Assembly (NCBI RefSeq): GCF_001613805.1 | Contig: NZ_LPVY01000002.1 | Span: 338,759-402,758 of the forward strand | Direction of reading: 5' to 3' | DNA length: 64,000 nucleotides | From: Thalassospira lucentensis | GTDB taxonomy: Bacteria; Pseudomonadota; Alphaproteobacteria; Rhodospirillales; Thalassospiraceae | In this document: piece by piece, positions 48,502-57,418 of the stretch | Layout of the letters: the number at the start of each line of letters is the position of its first letter | How positions within the stretch are numbered: position 1 is the first letter of the stretch | The notes under the pieces: generated by a model | Told to the model about the DNA's origin: nothing | The model's database searches: none | What the model saw: the letters and a program-made list of their open reading frames with translations, nothing else | Translations under genes and position numbers: made by a program

Positions 48502-48516
48502 GAACAAATCAAGAAC
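48502..48516. promoter_or_regulatory. SOS (LexA) box of alphaproteobacterial type
   Basis: GAACAAATCAAGAAC is an exact GAAC-N7-GAAC, equal to GTTC-N7-GTTC on the other strand, the LexA site of alphaproteobacteria. On the minus strand TTGATT, 17 bp and CATAAG overlap and follow it as a weak promoter pointing at the orphan terminator. The DUF4175 gene on the plus strand is the other possible target. Confidence 0.55.
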
Positions 48517-48712
48517 TTTTTTTGAAAAAACTTTATATACCGCCAAAAGCTGCCCCATCACGGACCGCCTTTTATTTTGGCCTGGCCGCGATCCTGACTT
48601 GACCCGCCCCGCCAAAGCCCCAAACTTAGATTAAGGTCTGAAATCTGTTCATAGGACCACGCTGGCGTCACATGTCCCGGACACGGGGCGATTGCAGGGG
48701 CCTGAAATCGAT

Positions 48713-51142
48713 ATGTCGATCATACCACCCAATCCCCGACTGGAACGCCATCTGCGCCTGGCGCGGATGATCATGTCGTGGGAACGGGTGTGGCCACGCC
48801 TGATCCCGCCTTCGACAATCGTGATGCTGATTGCCGGGCTGACCCTGACCGGTACCTTTGAAATACTGCCCGCGACCGGGCATATCATGTTGCTCTCGAT
48901 CCTGTCGGTTGCCGGACTTGTCGCCATCATCCTCCCGTGGCGGCACTTCGCTTGGCCCAATCGCCGTGCTGTCCTGCAAAGGATCGAACAGGAAAATGGC
49001 CTTGAAAACAACCCACTGCAAAGCCTCGAAGACCATATCGATGATGGTGACGACCCGCTAACCAGCTACCTGTGGCAAAAGCAGCTGCAACGCCACGAGG
49101 CGATGCTTGATAACCTGCATTTGCCCCGCCCCCTGCCCTCGCTGGCGCGCATTGACCGCTATGGGCTGGTGGTTTTGCCGGTATTGCTCCTCGCCGTCGG
49201 GCTGTTTGTCGCACATGACCGGATGGGGGAACGCTTTTATAAGGCATTCAGCCCGTTGCAACGGCTGGGCGCTGCCGATTTCAGCACGACATTATGGGTC
49301 ACCCCGCCTGCCTATACCGGGCAAATCCCGCGAGTCCTGCGTTTTGCCGATGGCACAGACCAGCCGCAGCAGCAGCCAGCAGATACAAACGCCGGGAATC
49401 CCAACGTCATCGATGTGGATGTCCCCGTCGGATCAACACTGGCCGGCAGCATCGGAAGTGTCTGGCAACCGACACTGCATACCCCCACCGGCGAACGCGA
49501 GATATCGGAAAGCAGCGACAACAGCTATGTCATCTCGACCGCCCTTGATCAGGCCGGACCATGGCGCATTTCGGTCTGGGGCAATGACCGGCTGACACTG
49601 AATGTCAATCTGGTGGCCGATAAACCGCCCGCCCTTTCATTCGTCAGCCCGCCCTCGGTGACCCGCCGCGATCATATCCGTCTTGATTATGTCGCGACCG
49701 ATGATTACGGCATGAACAACCTTGATCTGATCATCACCCCCGCGACCGATGGCATTGGCGCCGAACAGTTCGGGTCGATCGACAATATCCGTATCGATAT
49801 GTCCGGTCGCGATGGTCAGGGGGGTGCTGTATCCATGCCGACCCGGATCGAGGGGCCACGTTTCCTTGATCTTGTTTCGCACCCCTGGGCCGGGCTTCCG
49901 GTCAATCTGCAACTGGTATCGCAGGACAATTCCGGGCAGCGCGGCGAAAGCGACATGCGATCCATCGTGTTGCCGGAACGCGAATTCACCCATCCGGTCG
50001 CCAAAAAGCTGATCACGATCCGGCGTGGCTTGCTGCGCTATCCCGACAAGGCGCTTGAAATGCGCAATGCCCTTTTGCCCGTGCTGTATGCCCCGCAGGC
50101 ATTTAACGGCCATATCGGTATTTTCCTTGCCCTGTCGGTCACCGAAGCCCGTCTTTCGGCCCATCTGCGCGACCGCGACACCCATCAGGAAGTCGCCGGA
50201 TTGCTATGGCACATCGCCGAAGAAATCGAACGCGGCAGCTATGGCATGGCCGAACGCAATCTGATGGAGGCCGAGGAACGGCTGCTCGAAGCACTCGCCG
50301 ATCCGAACGTCACCGAAGCCGAAATCGCCGAGCTGATCGAAAATTACCGCCGGGCCCTTAACGAATATATGGCCGCCCTCGCCCGCGAGGCCCCGCAAAA
50401 CCAGCAAAGCCAGCAACAGGCCCCCGCCGCCATCCTTGAACAGCAGGACCTCTCGCGCATTGTCGATCAGATCGATGCCCTGATGCGGGCCGGTGCCCGT
50501 GATCAGGCGCGTGCCCTGATTGATCGCCTGCGTGAACTGGTTGAAAACATGCAGGTCACATCGGGTGACGGCGGGACCGATATCACATCGACCCTTCGCG
50601 AAATGCTCGATGGCATCCGTGATCTTGCCCGTCGGCAGCAGGAACTGATGAACCAGGGGGACAATCCGTCCACCAATTCCGGCGGCAATGGCAACCGGGC
50701 CGAGGAACAGCAAAACCTTGCCGGTGATGCCCAGAACCTGACCAACAATTCCGGCTTTGGCCAGTTTGGTAATCTCAGTGGCATTGAAACTGCCATCGAG
50801 GCGATGCAGCGCGCCGCAGAAGCCCTTGGCCGCAACCGCGCCCACGAAGCCCTGCAACAGCAGGGACAGGCCATGGAGGCCCTTCAGCGCGGCATTGGCG
50901 AACTGAGCCGCGCGCTCGAAGGGCTTAGCCAGATGATGCCGATGCTTGATGAACTGCGCGGGTCGGGCAACCGTGATCCGCTTGGCCGACCGGTGGGCGG
51001 GGATGGCACAACCGTCATCCCCGAAGTCGACACGCTTGAACGGGCATGGCGTATCTTGCAGGAACTGCGCCGCCGATCCGGCGACCCGGACCGCCCGGTG
51101 ATCGAACAGGAATATATCGACCGGCTGCTTAAACGGTTCTAG
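48713..51142 (+). CDS. DUF4175 (TIGR02302) family membrane protein
   Basis: An 809-residue protein of unknown function, conserved in alphaproteobacteria, usually after argH-lptM-lysA as here. N-terminal membrane helices lie at about 30-48 and 55-75 with another near 155-175; a long periplasmic region follows, then a Gln/Asn-rich low-complexity and coiled-coil part (about 560-740). The end YIDRLLKRF is typical. The ATG at 48713 fits the family; a TTG at 48692 is in frame but lacks support. No enzyme motif is visible. Confidence 0.88.
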   Translation: MSIIPPNPRLERHLRLARMIMSWERVWPRLIPPSTIVMLIAGLTLTGTFEILPATGHIMLLSILSVAGLVAIILPWRHFAWPNRRAVLQRIEQENGLENNPLQSLEDHIDDGDDPLTSYLWQKQLQRHEAMLDNLHLPRPLPSLARIDRYGLVVLPVLLLAVGLFVAHDRMGERFYKAFSPLQRLGAADFSTTLWVTPPAYTGQIPRVLRFADGTDQPQQQPADTNAGNPNVIDVDVPVGSTLAGSIGSVWQPTLHTPTGEREISESSDNSYVISTALDQAGPWRISVWGNDRLTLNVNLVADKPPALSFVSPPSVTRRDHIRLDYVATDDYGMNNLDLIITPATDGIGAEQFGSIDNIRIDMSGRDGQGGAVSMPTRIEGPRFLDLVSHPWAGLPVNLQLVSQDNSGQRGESDMRSIVLPEREFTHPVAKKLITIRRGLLRYPDKALEMRNALLPVLYAPQAFNGHIGIFLALSVTEARLSAHLRDRDTHQEVAGLLWHIAEEIERGSYGMAERNLMEAEERLLEALADPNVTEAEIAELIENYRRALNEYMAALAREAPQNQQSQQQAPAAILEQQDLSRIVDQIDALMRAGARDQARALIDRLRELVENMQVTSGDGGTDITSTLREMLDGIRDLARRQQELMNQGDNPSTNSGGNGNRAEEQQNLAGDAQNLTNNSGFGQFGNLSGIETAIEAMQRAAEALGRNRAHEALQQQGQAMEALQRGIGELSRALEGLSQMMPMLDELRGSGNRDPLGRPVGGDGTTVIPEVDTLERAWRILQELRRRSGDPDRPVIEQEYIDRLLKRF

Positions 51143-51172
51143 GGCGTCCTATCGGCCCCTTTGCGAACGACC

Positions 51173-51206
51173 ATAAAAAAGGGCAGCGACGGATCGCTGC
51201 CCTTGT
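51173..51206 (-). terminator. Intrinsic terminator of the DUF3426 gene
   Basis: Stem AAGGGCAGCGA / TCGCTGCCCTT with a four-base loop and six T on the minus strand. It lies between the converging DUF4175 and DUF3426 genes. Confidence 0.88.
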
Positions 51207-51225
51207 CATTTTCAGATCAAACCGA

Positions 51226-52041
51226 TCAGGGTTCGACCGCCTCGCGCGGATCAAGGAATGTAACCTGCAGGCGGGTTGCGGTCGGGTTCGGACGGCGGAT
51301 CTTGGTTTCCACCGTCATGGTTTCGCCAACCGGCAGCATCTGGGCTTCCATTGGCATTTCCGCACTGCCCTGAACCGCACTTTCGTCATAGATCAGCGGC
51401 ACTTTTTTGCGCTGAACAACACGATCCAGCGGATCAAGAAGCTCGATCAGCAGATAGGGCAGAACGCGGTCAACCTCACTGATATTGACGATCTCGGCGC
51501 GCACGACAAGAACATCGACACCATCTTCTTCTTCGCGAGTCGGCGGCAATTCACGAATATCAAGGCCTTCGCCAACATGGGGCACGTCAAGCCCGACCAT
51601 GTCATAGACCTTGGCAATCGGCGGCCACAGATTGATCAGGATATCTTTGGCAAAATATCCGCCCACGCCAATCCCGCCAAGGATCAGGAAGAACAGGATC
51701 CAGCCAACCACACCCTTTTTCGATTTCGCAGGCGGCTTCGGATTGTTGCGAATCAGCTGCTGCGGGATGGGGGGCGGATCGGGGATTTTATCGGCTTCTT
51801 CAAAACCGGGATCAACCTGACCTGGCATCTGGTCGGCATTGAAGTCGGCACCAAGTGCGCCGTCCTGATCGAAAGGTGGCGGCAGCTTGTTTTCCTGCGC
51901 TGGCGACGGGGTTTTCATTCCCGGTGGGTCCTGATGCCAGCTATTGCCGCAATTTTTGCAGCGCACGGTTCTGCCCTTTGGGCCGATCGCCTCTGTTTTC
52001 ACAGAGTATTTTTTTGAACAATCTGGGCAAGTAATGATCAT
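51226..52041 (-). CDS. Zinc-ribbon MJ0042 / DUF3426 membrane protein
   Basis: A 271-residue protein. The N-terminal zinc ribbon has C5-x2-C8 and C28-x2-C31 in CPDC and CKNC. A Pro-rich linker leads to one membrane helix (about 108-130), and the C-terminal part is a DUF3426-type domain (VVRAEIVNISEV...). Such proteins sit beside ftsEX in many alphaproteobacteria; the role is unknown. It is divergent from ftsE with a CtrA-type box in the gap. Confidence 0.87.
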   Translation of the reverse strand: MIITCPDCSKKYSVKTEAIGPKGRTVRCKNCGNSWHQDPPGMKTPSPAQENKLPPPFDQDGALGADFNADQMPGQVDPGFEEADKIPDPPPIPQQLIRNNPKPPAKSKKGVVGWILFFLILGGIGVGGYFAKDILINLWPPIAKVYDMVGLDVPHVGEGLDIRELPPTREEEDGVDVLVVRAEIVNISEVDRVLPYLLIELLDPLDRVVQRKKVPLIYDESAVQGSAEMPMEAQMLPVGETMTVETKIRRPNPTATRLQVTFLDPREAVEP

Positions 52042-52407
52042 TGCAAACCTGGCATCTCGATGTCAGCGGCATGAAACCCGGGGCACGGCCATAACCTGAG
52101 TGATTTCCGGCGATCCCCCGAATTCGCCGGTGTAGGGCAGAACCTACACTATATGTAAATAGCGGCGATTTAACAGACTGTTAAGCACAGATAACTGAAG
52201 CTGCCCGAATTTGGTTGGCACAGCATTGCATATATGGTGCTTCGATGACATCCGAAGAACTGTTTAAGTCGTCATATTTTAGGCCAATCTGCAATGATAC
52301 CCACTGTGGGGTCTGCCAGATCGGACTTTTGCAATTGTTCAACCGGCCCCCGCATTATCATGTTATGTCGGGTCTGATACGTCGTGCTGCGATATGGAGC
52401 GCAAGTT
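52042..52407. promoter_or_regulatory. Divergent DUF3426 / ftsE control region with CtrA-type box
   Basis: 366 bp between the two starts. TTAACAGACTGTTAA at 52170-52184 is a perfect TTAA-N7-TTAA CtrA motif and also a perfect palindrome. It is 130 bp from the DUF3426 start and 224 bp from ftsE. No protein gene lies in the gap. Confidence 0.65.
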
Positions 52408-53085
52408 TTGACTGAAGTCGTAAGTTTCAGGAATGTGGGTGTCCGCTATGAATCCGGGCCGGAGATTCTGCGCGATCTGAACTTTACCCTGCATCGTGGC
52501 AGCTTCCATTTCCTGACCGGGGCTTCGGGTGCGGGCAAATCGACATTGATGCGCCTGCTTTATCTTGCCCTGCGCCAGACCCGCGGCGAGATCAACATTT
52601 TCGGCCGCGACAATATCCGCATTCCGCGCGATGAACTGCCCGCCATCCGCCGCAGGATCGGCGTGGTATTTCAGGATTTCCGCCTGATCAATCACCTGAC
52701 GACTTTTGAAAATGTCGCCCTGCCGCTGCGCGTCGCCGGGGTCGAGGATTTGCAGATCCGCAAGAACGTGACCGAACTTCTGGAATGGGTCGGACTTGGT
52801 GATCAGATCAACGCGGTACCGTCCCGGCTTTCGGGCGGACAGCAGCAACGCGTTGCCATCGCGCGCGCCGTTATCGGACGCCCGGCCCTGCTTCTGGCTG
52901 ACGAGCCCACCGGTAACGTTGATGACCGCATCGCCATGCGGCTGTTATATCTTTTTGAAGAACTGAACAAACTTGGCACAACCGTGCTCATCGCCACCCA
53001 TAACCGGCAACTGGTGCGTCGTTTTGGCCATAATCAATGGCTGCTCGAAGCTGGCACCCTGCACGACATCACGCATAGCGCGTAA
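52408..53085 (+). CDS. ftsE: Cell division ATP-binding protein FtsE
   Basis: ATPase of the FtsEX complex, which couples division to peptidoglycan hydrolysis. 225 residues with Walker [10 protein letters not shown], signature [15 protein letters not shown] and Walker [13 protein letters not shown]; the segment [22 protein letters not shown] is typical of FtsE. The start is TTG at 52408, chosen because GGAG lies nine bases upstream and the product begins [15 protein letters not shown] at 52384 is possible. ftsX follows after 47 bp. Confidence 0.95.
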   Translation: MTEVVSFRNVGVRYESGPEILRDLNFTLHRGSFHFLTGASGAGKSTLMRLLYLALRQTRGEINIFGRDNIRIPRDELPAIRRRIGVVFQDFRLINHLTTFENVALPLRVAGVEDLQIRKNVTELLEWVGLGDQINAVPSRLSGGQQQRVAIARAVIGRPALLLADEPTGNVDDRIAMRLLYLFEELNKLGTTVLIATHNRQLVRRFGHNQWLLEAGTLHDITHSA

Positions 53086-53132
53086 CCGGACCAACCGACG
53101 GCAACTGGCTCAGACAGGACCCAAAATCGATC

Positions 53133-54035
53133 ATGGCTTTTCGTTCGCAACCGTCACATCTGCCACTTGATAGCGATTCATCGACGCGCTTTTTGCCAAG
53201 CATCGTCGCATTGATGGTGGCCCTGCTGACGTTTTCGATTGTTGGCCTTGCCGCCCTGCATGACAGCGTCGGCAAATGGTCCGGCCAGATCGAAGGCAGC
53301 CTTTCGATACAGGTTCCCCCGACCGGCATGGCGGATCGCGACCCCGAAGAACGCGAACAGGCTTTGCAGGCAACGGTTGACGATATTATCGAACAGCTCG
53401 CCGACATGCCGGGCATTTCCCGGATCGAGGAACTCAGCCCCGAAACCATGTCCGCCCTTCTGGAACCTTGGCTTGGCCCGGACGAGGTCGTCAGCGAATT
53501 ACCCATCCCGCGCATTATCGAAATCACGCCTGAAACCGGTTTTAATTTCGATACCCTTGAACGCAGGCTGGGCGAAATCGCGCCCGAGGCGGTTCTGGAC
53601 GATCATCGCATCTGGATTGAACGGATTGCCGATGTTGCCTTTTCGGTCGAACTGGCGCTGATTACGCTGATTATCGTGCTGTTCGGGGCAACGATGCTGT
53701 CGGTCGTATTTGCCACCCGATCAGGTCTTTCCATTCATCGCACAATCATCGAATTGCTGCACCTGATCGGGGCGCAGGATTCGTATATCGCGGGCCAGTT
53801 TGCCCGTCATAACCTGCGGCTGGCGTTTTTTGGTGCCCTGATCGGCCTCCTGATCGCCCTGCCTGTTTCGGGGGTGATCGCGTGGCTTGGCATGCGGGCG
53901 GGATGGCCGATCCCGACACTGGTTTTCAGCCCGCTTTTCATTGCGATCATCATTGCCATTCCGTTCGTGGTCGCCGGTGTCGCCCAGATGACGGCCAAAA
54001 GAACTGTGCTGCGTGTCTTGCGCAGAATGTTGTAA
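53133..54035 (+). CDS. ftsX: Cell division protein FtsX
   Basis: Membrane partner of FtsE, 300 residues. One helix (about 22-42), a periplasmic domain (about 45-165) and three C-terminal helices (about 168-190, 225-247, 260-282), the FtsX plan. The extracellular domain binds the hydrolase activator. It overlaps no gene and forms one unit with ftsE; ydcF follows after 120 bp. Confidence 0.93.
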   Translation: MAFRSQPSHLPLDSDSSTRFLPSIVALMVALLTFSIVGLAALHDSVGKWSGQIEGSLSIQVPPTGMADRDPEEREQALQATVDDIIEQLADMPGISRIEELSPETMSALLEPWLGPDEVVSELPIPRIIEITPETGFNFDTLERRLGEIAPEAVLDDHRIWIERIADVAFSVELALITLIIVLFGATMLSVVFATRSGLSIHRTIIELLHLIGAQDSYIAGQFARHNLRLAFFGALIGLLIALPVSGVIAWLGMRAGWPIPTLVFSPLFIAIIIAIPFVVAGVAQMTAKRTVLRVLRRML

Positions 54036-54155
54036 CCTGCCTCACTCCTCCGTATAGTCGGCCTGCAGCGTCGTGATCATTTACTGTTTCGGATCATGAC
54101 CTTGTCCCAAAAGGAGAGCCCCGTCGCATGCCAGCGTCCCGCCAGGCCCAATCAT

Positions 54156-54881
54156 ATGAATAGGCCGCCCCTTTCCGTTCAGCACCGACGACGCTTTCGC
54201 CGGTTCCGGTTTTTGCTATCGACCCTGATCCTGCTGGGGCTGGTCTGGGCGGGTGGCTTTATCTGGTATGTCGACATCATTCCAACCGCGGTTGATGAAC
54301 CTGATCGCAAGACTGACGCCATCGTTGTTCTGACCGGTGGCAGTGAACGGCTTTCGGAAGGGCGCCGTCTTCTGACCCGCCAGCTTGCCAGAAAACTGTT
54401 TATTTCCGGCGTCTATCGCGGGGTTGAAGTCGACGAGCTTCTATCGGCGGGCAAAGCCGATCCCCGGCTGGTTTCATGCTGTGTAGTTCTGGGTCATGTT
54501 GCGGAAAACACCCGCGGCAATGCGCAGGAAACGGCGGTTTGGGTGTATGAGGAAGGCTATAAAAGCCTGCGCATCGTCACGGCAAACTATCACATGCCGA
54601 GGTCGCTTCTGGAATTTCGCAGCCTGATGCCCGATGTCGAAATCATCGCCCACCCGGTGTTCCCCGATAACGTCAAGGTCGACAGTTGGTGGCGGTGGCC
54701 GGGAAGCGCCAGCCTGATCGCAAGCGAATATAACAAATTCCTGTTTGCCAGCCTCAGGAACTATATCCTGCGGCTGCTGCCAGACGGTGATCGCGCCAAC
54801 CTGCATGGCCCCGCCCCGACACCAGACCCCTCCGGACAGGATTATTCCGCATCAAATCGCCCGGCGCAGAAATCGGGTTGA
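54156..54881 (+). CDS. YdcF family (DUF218) membrane protein
   Basis: A 241-residue protein with one N-terminal helix (about 18-38) and a DUF218 domain, recognised by TDAIVVLTGGSERLSEGRRLL, ENTRGNAQETAVW and VTANYHMPRSLLEF. The domain has a Rossmann-like fold; E. coli relatives (SanA, ElyC, YdcF) affect envelope integrity. The ATG at 54156 gives the positive N-terminus before the helix; an ATG at 54096 is in frame and neither has a strong ribosome site. It lies between ftsX and plsC. Confidence 0.88.
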   Translation: MNRPPLSVQHRRRFRRFRFLLSTLILLGLVWAGGFIWYVDIIPTAVDEPDRKTDAIVVLTGGSERLSEGRRLLTRQLARKLFISGVYRGVEVDELLSAGKADPRLVSCCVVLGHVAENTRGNAQETAVWVYEEGYKSLRIVTANYHMPRSLLEFRSLMPDVEIIAHPVFPDNVKVDSWWRWPGSASLIASEYNKFLFASLRNYILRLLPDGDRANLHGPAPTPDPSGQDYSASNRPAQKSG

Positions 54882-54953
54882 AGATACAGCGTTTCACTCG
54901 TGTCGTATAACTGTTACAAACCCTTTGACTAAGTGTTTGAAGGATCTGTCTGC

Positions 54954-55805
54954 ATGAGAGCCCTGCGCGCGTTTTTGTTTAACGTGTTGTTTTTCGCCGG
55001 TACAACAGCACTTTGCATTTGTATGGTTCCCCTGATGCCGTTTGGTCGCAAGGCCAATCAGCTTGTTGGACATATGTGGTGTCATTTGACGCAAGGCGCG
55101 TTGGCCATCTCTGTTGGCATGTATAAACGTATTCGCGGCCTTGAAAACCTGCCCAAAGGCCCCTGTATTCTGGTTGCCAAACATCAGTCTGCGTGGGAAA
55201 CCCTGACCTTTCACACGGTCGTGCCTGACCCGGCATATATCCTGAAAAAGGAACTGACCCGCATTCCGTTGATGGGGCAGTTCCTGTTGTTTTCCGGGCA
55301 GATTGCGGTCGACAGATCGGCTGGATCATCCGCCCTGAAAGACATGATCAAGGGTGCTGAACGTGCGCTTGAGGACGGCAGGCAGATCGTAATCTTCCCC
55401 GAAGGAACCCGCACACCGCCCGGTTCGGATCGGCCGTATCATCCCGGTATTTATGCGCTATACAAGGCGTTCCCCAATACGCCGGTCATTCCCGTTGCCA
55501 TCAATTCCGGCATGTTCTGGGGACGTCACAGCTTCATGAAATACGGTGGCGAGGTCACCATGGAATTCCTGCCCGCGATTGAGCCGGATCTGGATCGCAA
55601 AACATTCATGAAAACGATCAAAAGCAGGATTGATGACCGCACGCGGGAACTTGAACGCGAAGCACAGGCCGAGTTTAATCTGCCGACCCTGACATCACGT
55701 GACGTCGAGATCGAGGAAGCCCGAGAAAAAGCCGAAGCCGAACAGCAGGAAGCCAAAACCGCGATTCCGATGAAATCCGTCGACCAGGAAAAAACGCCGT
55801 CCTGA
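54954..55805 (+). CDS. plsC: 1-acyl-sn-glycerol-3-phosphate acyltransferase
   Basis: Makes phosphatidic acid from lysophosphatidic acid. A 283-residue membrane enzyme with two N-terminal hydrophobic segments. Motif I is KHQSAWET, that is H-x4-E instead of the textbook H-x4-D, a form usual in alphaproteobacteria. Motif III is FPEGTRT and motif IV is PVIPVAIN. The C-terminus is a charged, probably coiled extension of about 60 residues. ATG at 54954 has AAGGA upstream. Confidence 0.92.
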   Translation: MRALRAFLFNVLFFAGTTALCICMVPLMPFGRKANQLVGHMWCHLTQGALAISVGMYKRIRGLENLPKGPCILVAKHQSAWETLTFHTVVPDPAYILKKELTRIPLMGQFLLFSGQIAVDRSAGSSALKDMIKGAERALEDGRQIVIFPEGTRTPPGSDRPYHPGIYALYKAFPNTPVIPVAINSGMFWGRHSFMKYGGEVTMEFLPAIEPDLDRKTFMKTIKSRIDDRTRELEREAQAEFNLPTLTSRDVEIEEAREKAEAEQQEAKTAIPMKSVDQEKTPS

Positions 55806-55827
55806 TCATACGGATCGTTCGAACACC

Positions 55828-55856
55828 AAAAAGGCCGGAGTTTGATCCGGCCTTTT
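55828..55856. terminator. Bidirectional intrinsic terminator
   Basis: Stem AAAAGGCCGGA / TCCGGCCTTTT with a GTTTGA loop between converging plsC and the EamA gene; A and T runs flank both sides. Confidence 0.88.
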
Positions 55857-55879
55857 CGATTCTGTCCGTCCGGCAGCTT

Positions 55880-56815
55880 TTATGCTTTCCGGCGTGTCGC
55901 CTGCCAGATGCCAAAGGCAATCAATGTGATCCCGCCCAGATGGTAAATATGCAGTTCCTCGCCCAAAAAGATGATGGCAAGGATGCTGGCAAAAACCGGC
56001 ATCAGATACAGAAACACACCGGCATTTGCCGGGCCGACAACCGCAACCCCTTTGTTCCAGAACAGATAACCCAAAAAAGCGGGCCCCGCGCCGATATAGA
56101 AAATCTTGAGCATATCGGGCCATGCCGGATCAAGATGGGTAAAGAACGGCTCATTGCGAACAGTCACCGACCAGATATAAAGCGGAGTCAGGAACACCAA
56201 CCCGATCAGGGCCGAAACAAACACTAGGCTTAGTGGATGGACCCCTTTGGGGGCACGTTTCAAAAGCATCGAGTATGCCGCCCAGACCTTGGCTGAAATC
56301 ATCGCAAACAGATCGCCCGAGACAAAGTTCATCTCGGCAAAGACCGAAAAGTCGCCTTTGGCAATGATCACCGCCGTCCCGACACCGGCAATCAGCACAC
56401 CAACCCACTGGCCAAGCTTGGGTTTATCGGCCGTAAGCACCGCTGCAAATAACAGAACCCAGACCGGGGTTGTCGCATTGAGAAGCCCGGTATTGACCGC
56501 CGTTGTGTTGTAAGCCGCCAGATAAATGACGATTGAAAACATGAAAACGCCGGTTGTTCCGATCAGGAACATCGACATTTTATGATCCGCCATCAGCCTC
56601 AGATCGCGTTTAAGGTGCGGAATACAAACCGGAAACAATAATACGGCGGCCACAACCCAACGCCAGAACGCCAATGCTTCAAGCGGCACCGTGGCATTCA
56701 CCCCGCGTGCAACGACATGGTTTGACCCCCACATCATCGCGCAGGCAACCAGCATCAGATAGGCGGCCATCAATGGAGCATTGGCACCTTTGGACGTTGT
56801 GGTGGCGTCCGACAT
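55880..56815 (-). CDS. EamA/DMT family transporter (first copy)
   Basis: A 311-residue protein of ten predicted membrane helices in two EamA repeats. Motifs: MMWGSNHVVARGV in helix 1, the mid-protein NTGLLNATTPVW and the C-terminal YLMPVFASILAIIFLGEELHI. The substrate is unknown; the family exports amino acids, nucleosides or drugs. The start overlaps the chaC stop as TGATG, so it is coupled to chaC. Confidence 0.93.
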   Translation of the reverse strand: MSDATTTSKGANAPLMAAYLMLVACAMMWGSNHVVARGVNATVPLEALAFWRWVVAAVLLFPVCIPHLKRDLRLMADHKMSMFLIGTTGVFMFSIVIYLAAYNTTAVNTGLLNATTPVWVLLFAAVLTADKPKLGQWVGVLIAGVGTAVIIAKGDFSVFAEMNFVSGDLFAMISAKVWAAYSMLLKRAPKGVHPLSLVFVSALIGLVFLTPLYIWSVTVRNEPFFTHLDPAWPDMLKIFYIGAGPAFLGYLFWNKGVAVVGPANAGVFLYLMPVFASILAIIFLGEELHIYHLGGITLIAFGIWQATRRKA

Positions 56816-57375
56816 CAGATTCCGGCTCCCATATTGATTTCACCGTATTCGCGGCGCACCAGATCCATCAGATCATGCAACGGCGGGTCGACAATTCCCA
56901 TCTCGTCAAGATGGCAGACCGTGTTTTCAAGATATTCCAGGTTCGGGCCAATATTGCCATGTGCCGCAACAATGATTTCAACCGCCGTTCGCACCGGCAG
57001 GTTTCCGGCGAACTGTTCATGCGTTGGATCGGCGACATAGGTGTGCGCGATCACCTTGCGTCCGTCGGCAAGCTCGACCTCGACATCGGCGGGAATATAG
57101 GTGTTGGTCACCAGTTCGCGTTCATCAAGATAGGCCTTGACCAGCGGCCAGTTGTCCGGCGCGATCCGAAACGCGTTCCCGACACATTCCCCGCCAACAT
57201 TCAGCCCCAGAACCAGCCCCGGATTTTCCGGTGTGCCGCGATAATGATGGGAATAGATACAAAAGGACCGGTGATAGCCGCGCAGCGTCGCGCGTGCCCG
57301 TTCTTCAAATTCGAAGCCCGGACGCCACAGCAGCGATCCATATCCAAATACCCATCTTTCCTGGGGCTCAGTCAA
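56815..57375 (-). CDS. Glutathione-specific gamma-glutamylcyclotransferase, ChaC-like
   Basis: A 186-residue ChaC-family protein, which cleaves glutathione to 5-oxoproline and Cys-Gly. The signature FGYGSLLWRPGFEFEER with the YGSL substrate loop is at the N-terminus; the family catalytic Glu is likely E112 or nearby in the middle (rough estimate). It lies between two EamA transporters in one direction, 43 bp after the upstream copy and overlapping the downstream one by one base. Confidence 0.9.
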   Translation of the reverse strand: MTEPQERWVFGYGSLLWRPGFEFEERARATLRGYHRSFCIYSHHYRGTPENPGLVLGLNVGGECVGNAFRIAPDNWPLVKAYLDERELVTNTYIPADVEVELADGRKVIAHTYVADPTHEQFAGNLPVRTAVEIIVAAHGNIGPNLEYLENTVCHLDEMGIVDPPLHDLMDLVRREYGEINMGAGI

Positions 57376-57418
57376 AATTTCCTCCGGTCATGCTGGTATT
57401 TTATGTCCGGTTCTGAAC

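Larger units (their letters stand above)
47327..48712. other. 1.4-kb region without a credible gene
   Basis: Between lysA and the DUF4175 gene. In order it holds the lysA terminator, a degenerate 108-bp tandem repeat (about 47500-48165), a short GCC/CCATTG-rich run near 48177-48215, an orphan minus-strand terminator hairpin and an SOS-box-like site. Open frames exist on both strands within the repeat, but they shift between units and match no family. Confidence 0.6.

Noticed and set aside
54954..55805. PlsC motif I with Glu instead of Asp as a sign of lost activity
   Set aside because: H-x4-E forms are usual in alphaproteobacterial lysophospholipid acyltransferases and the other motifs are intact.
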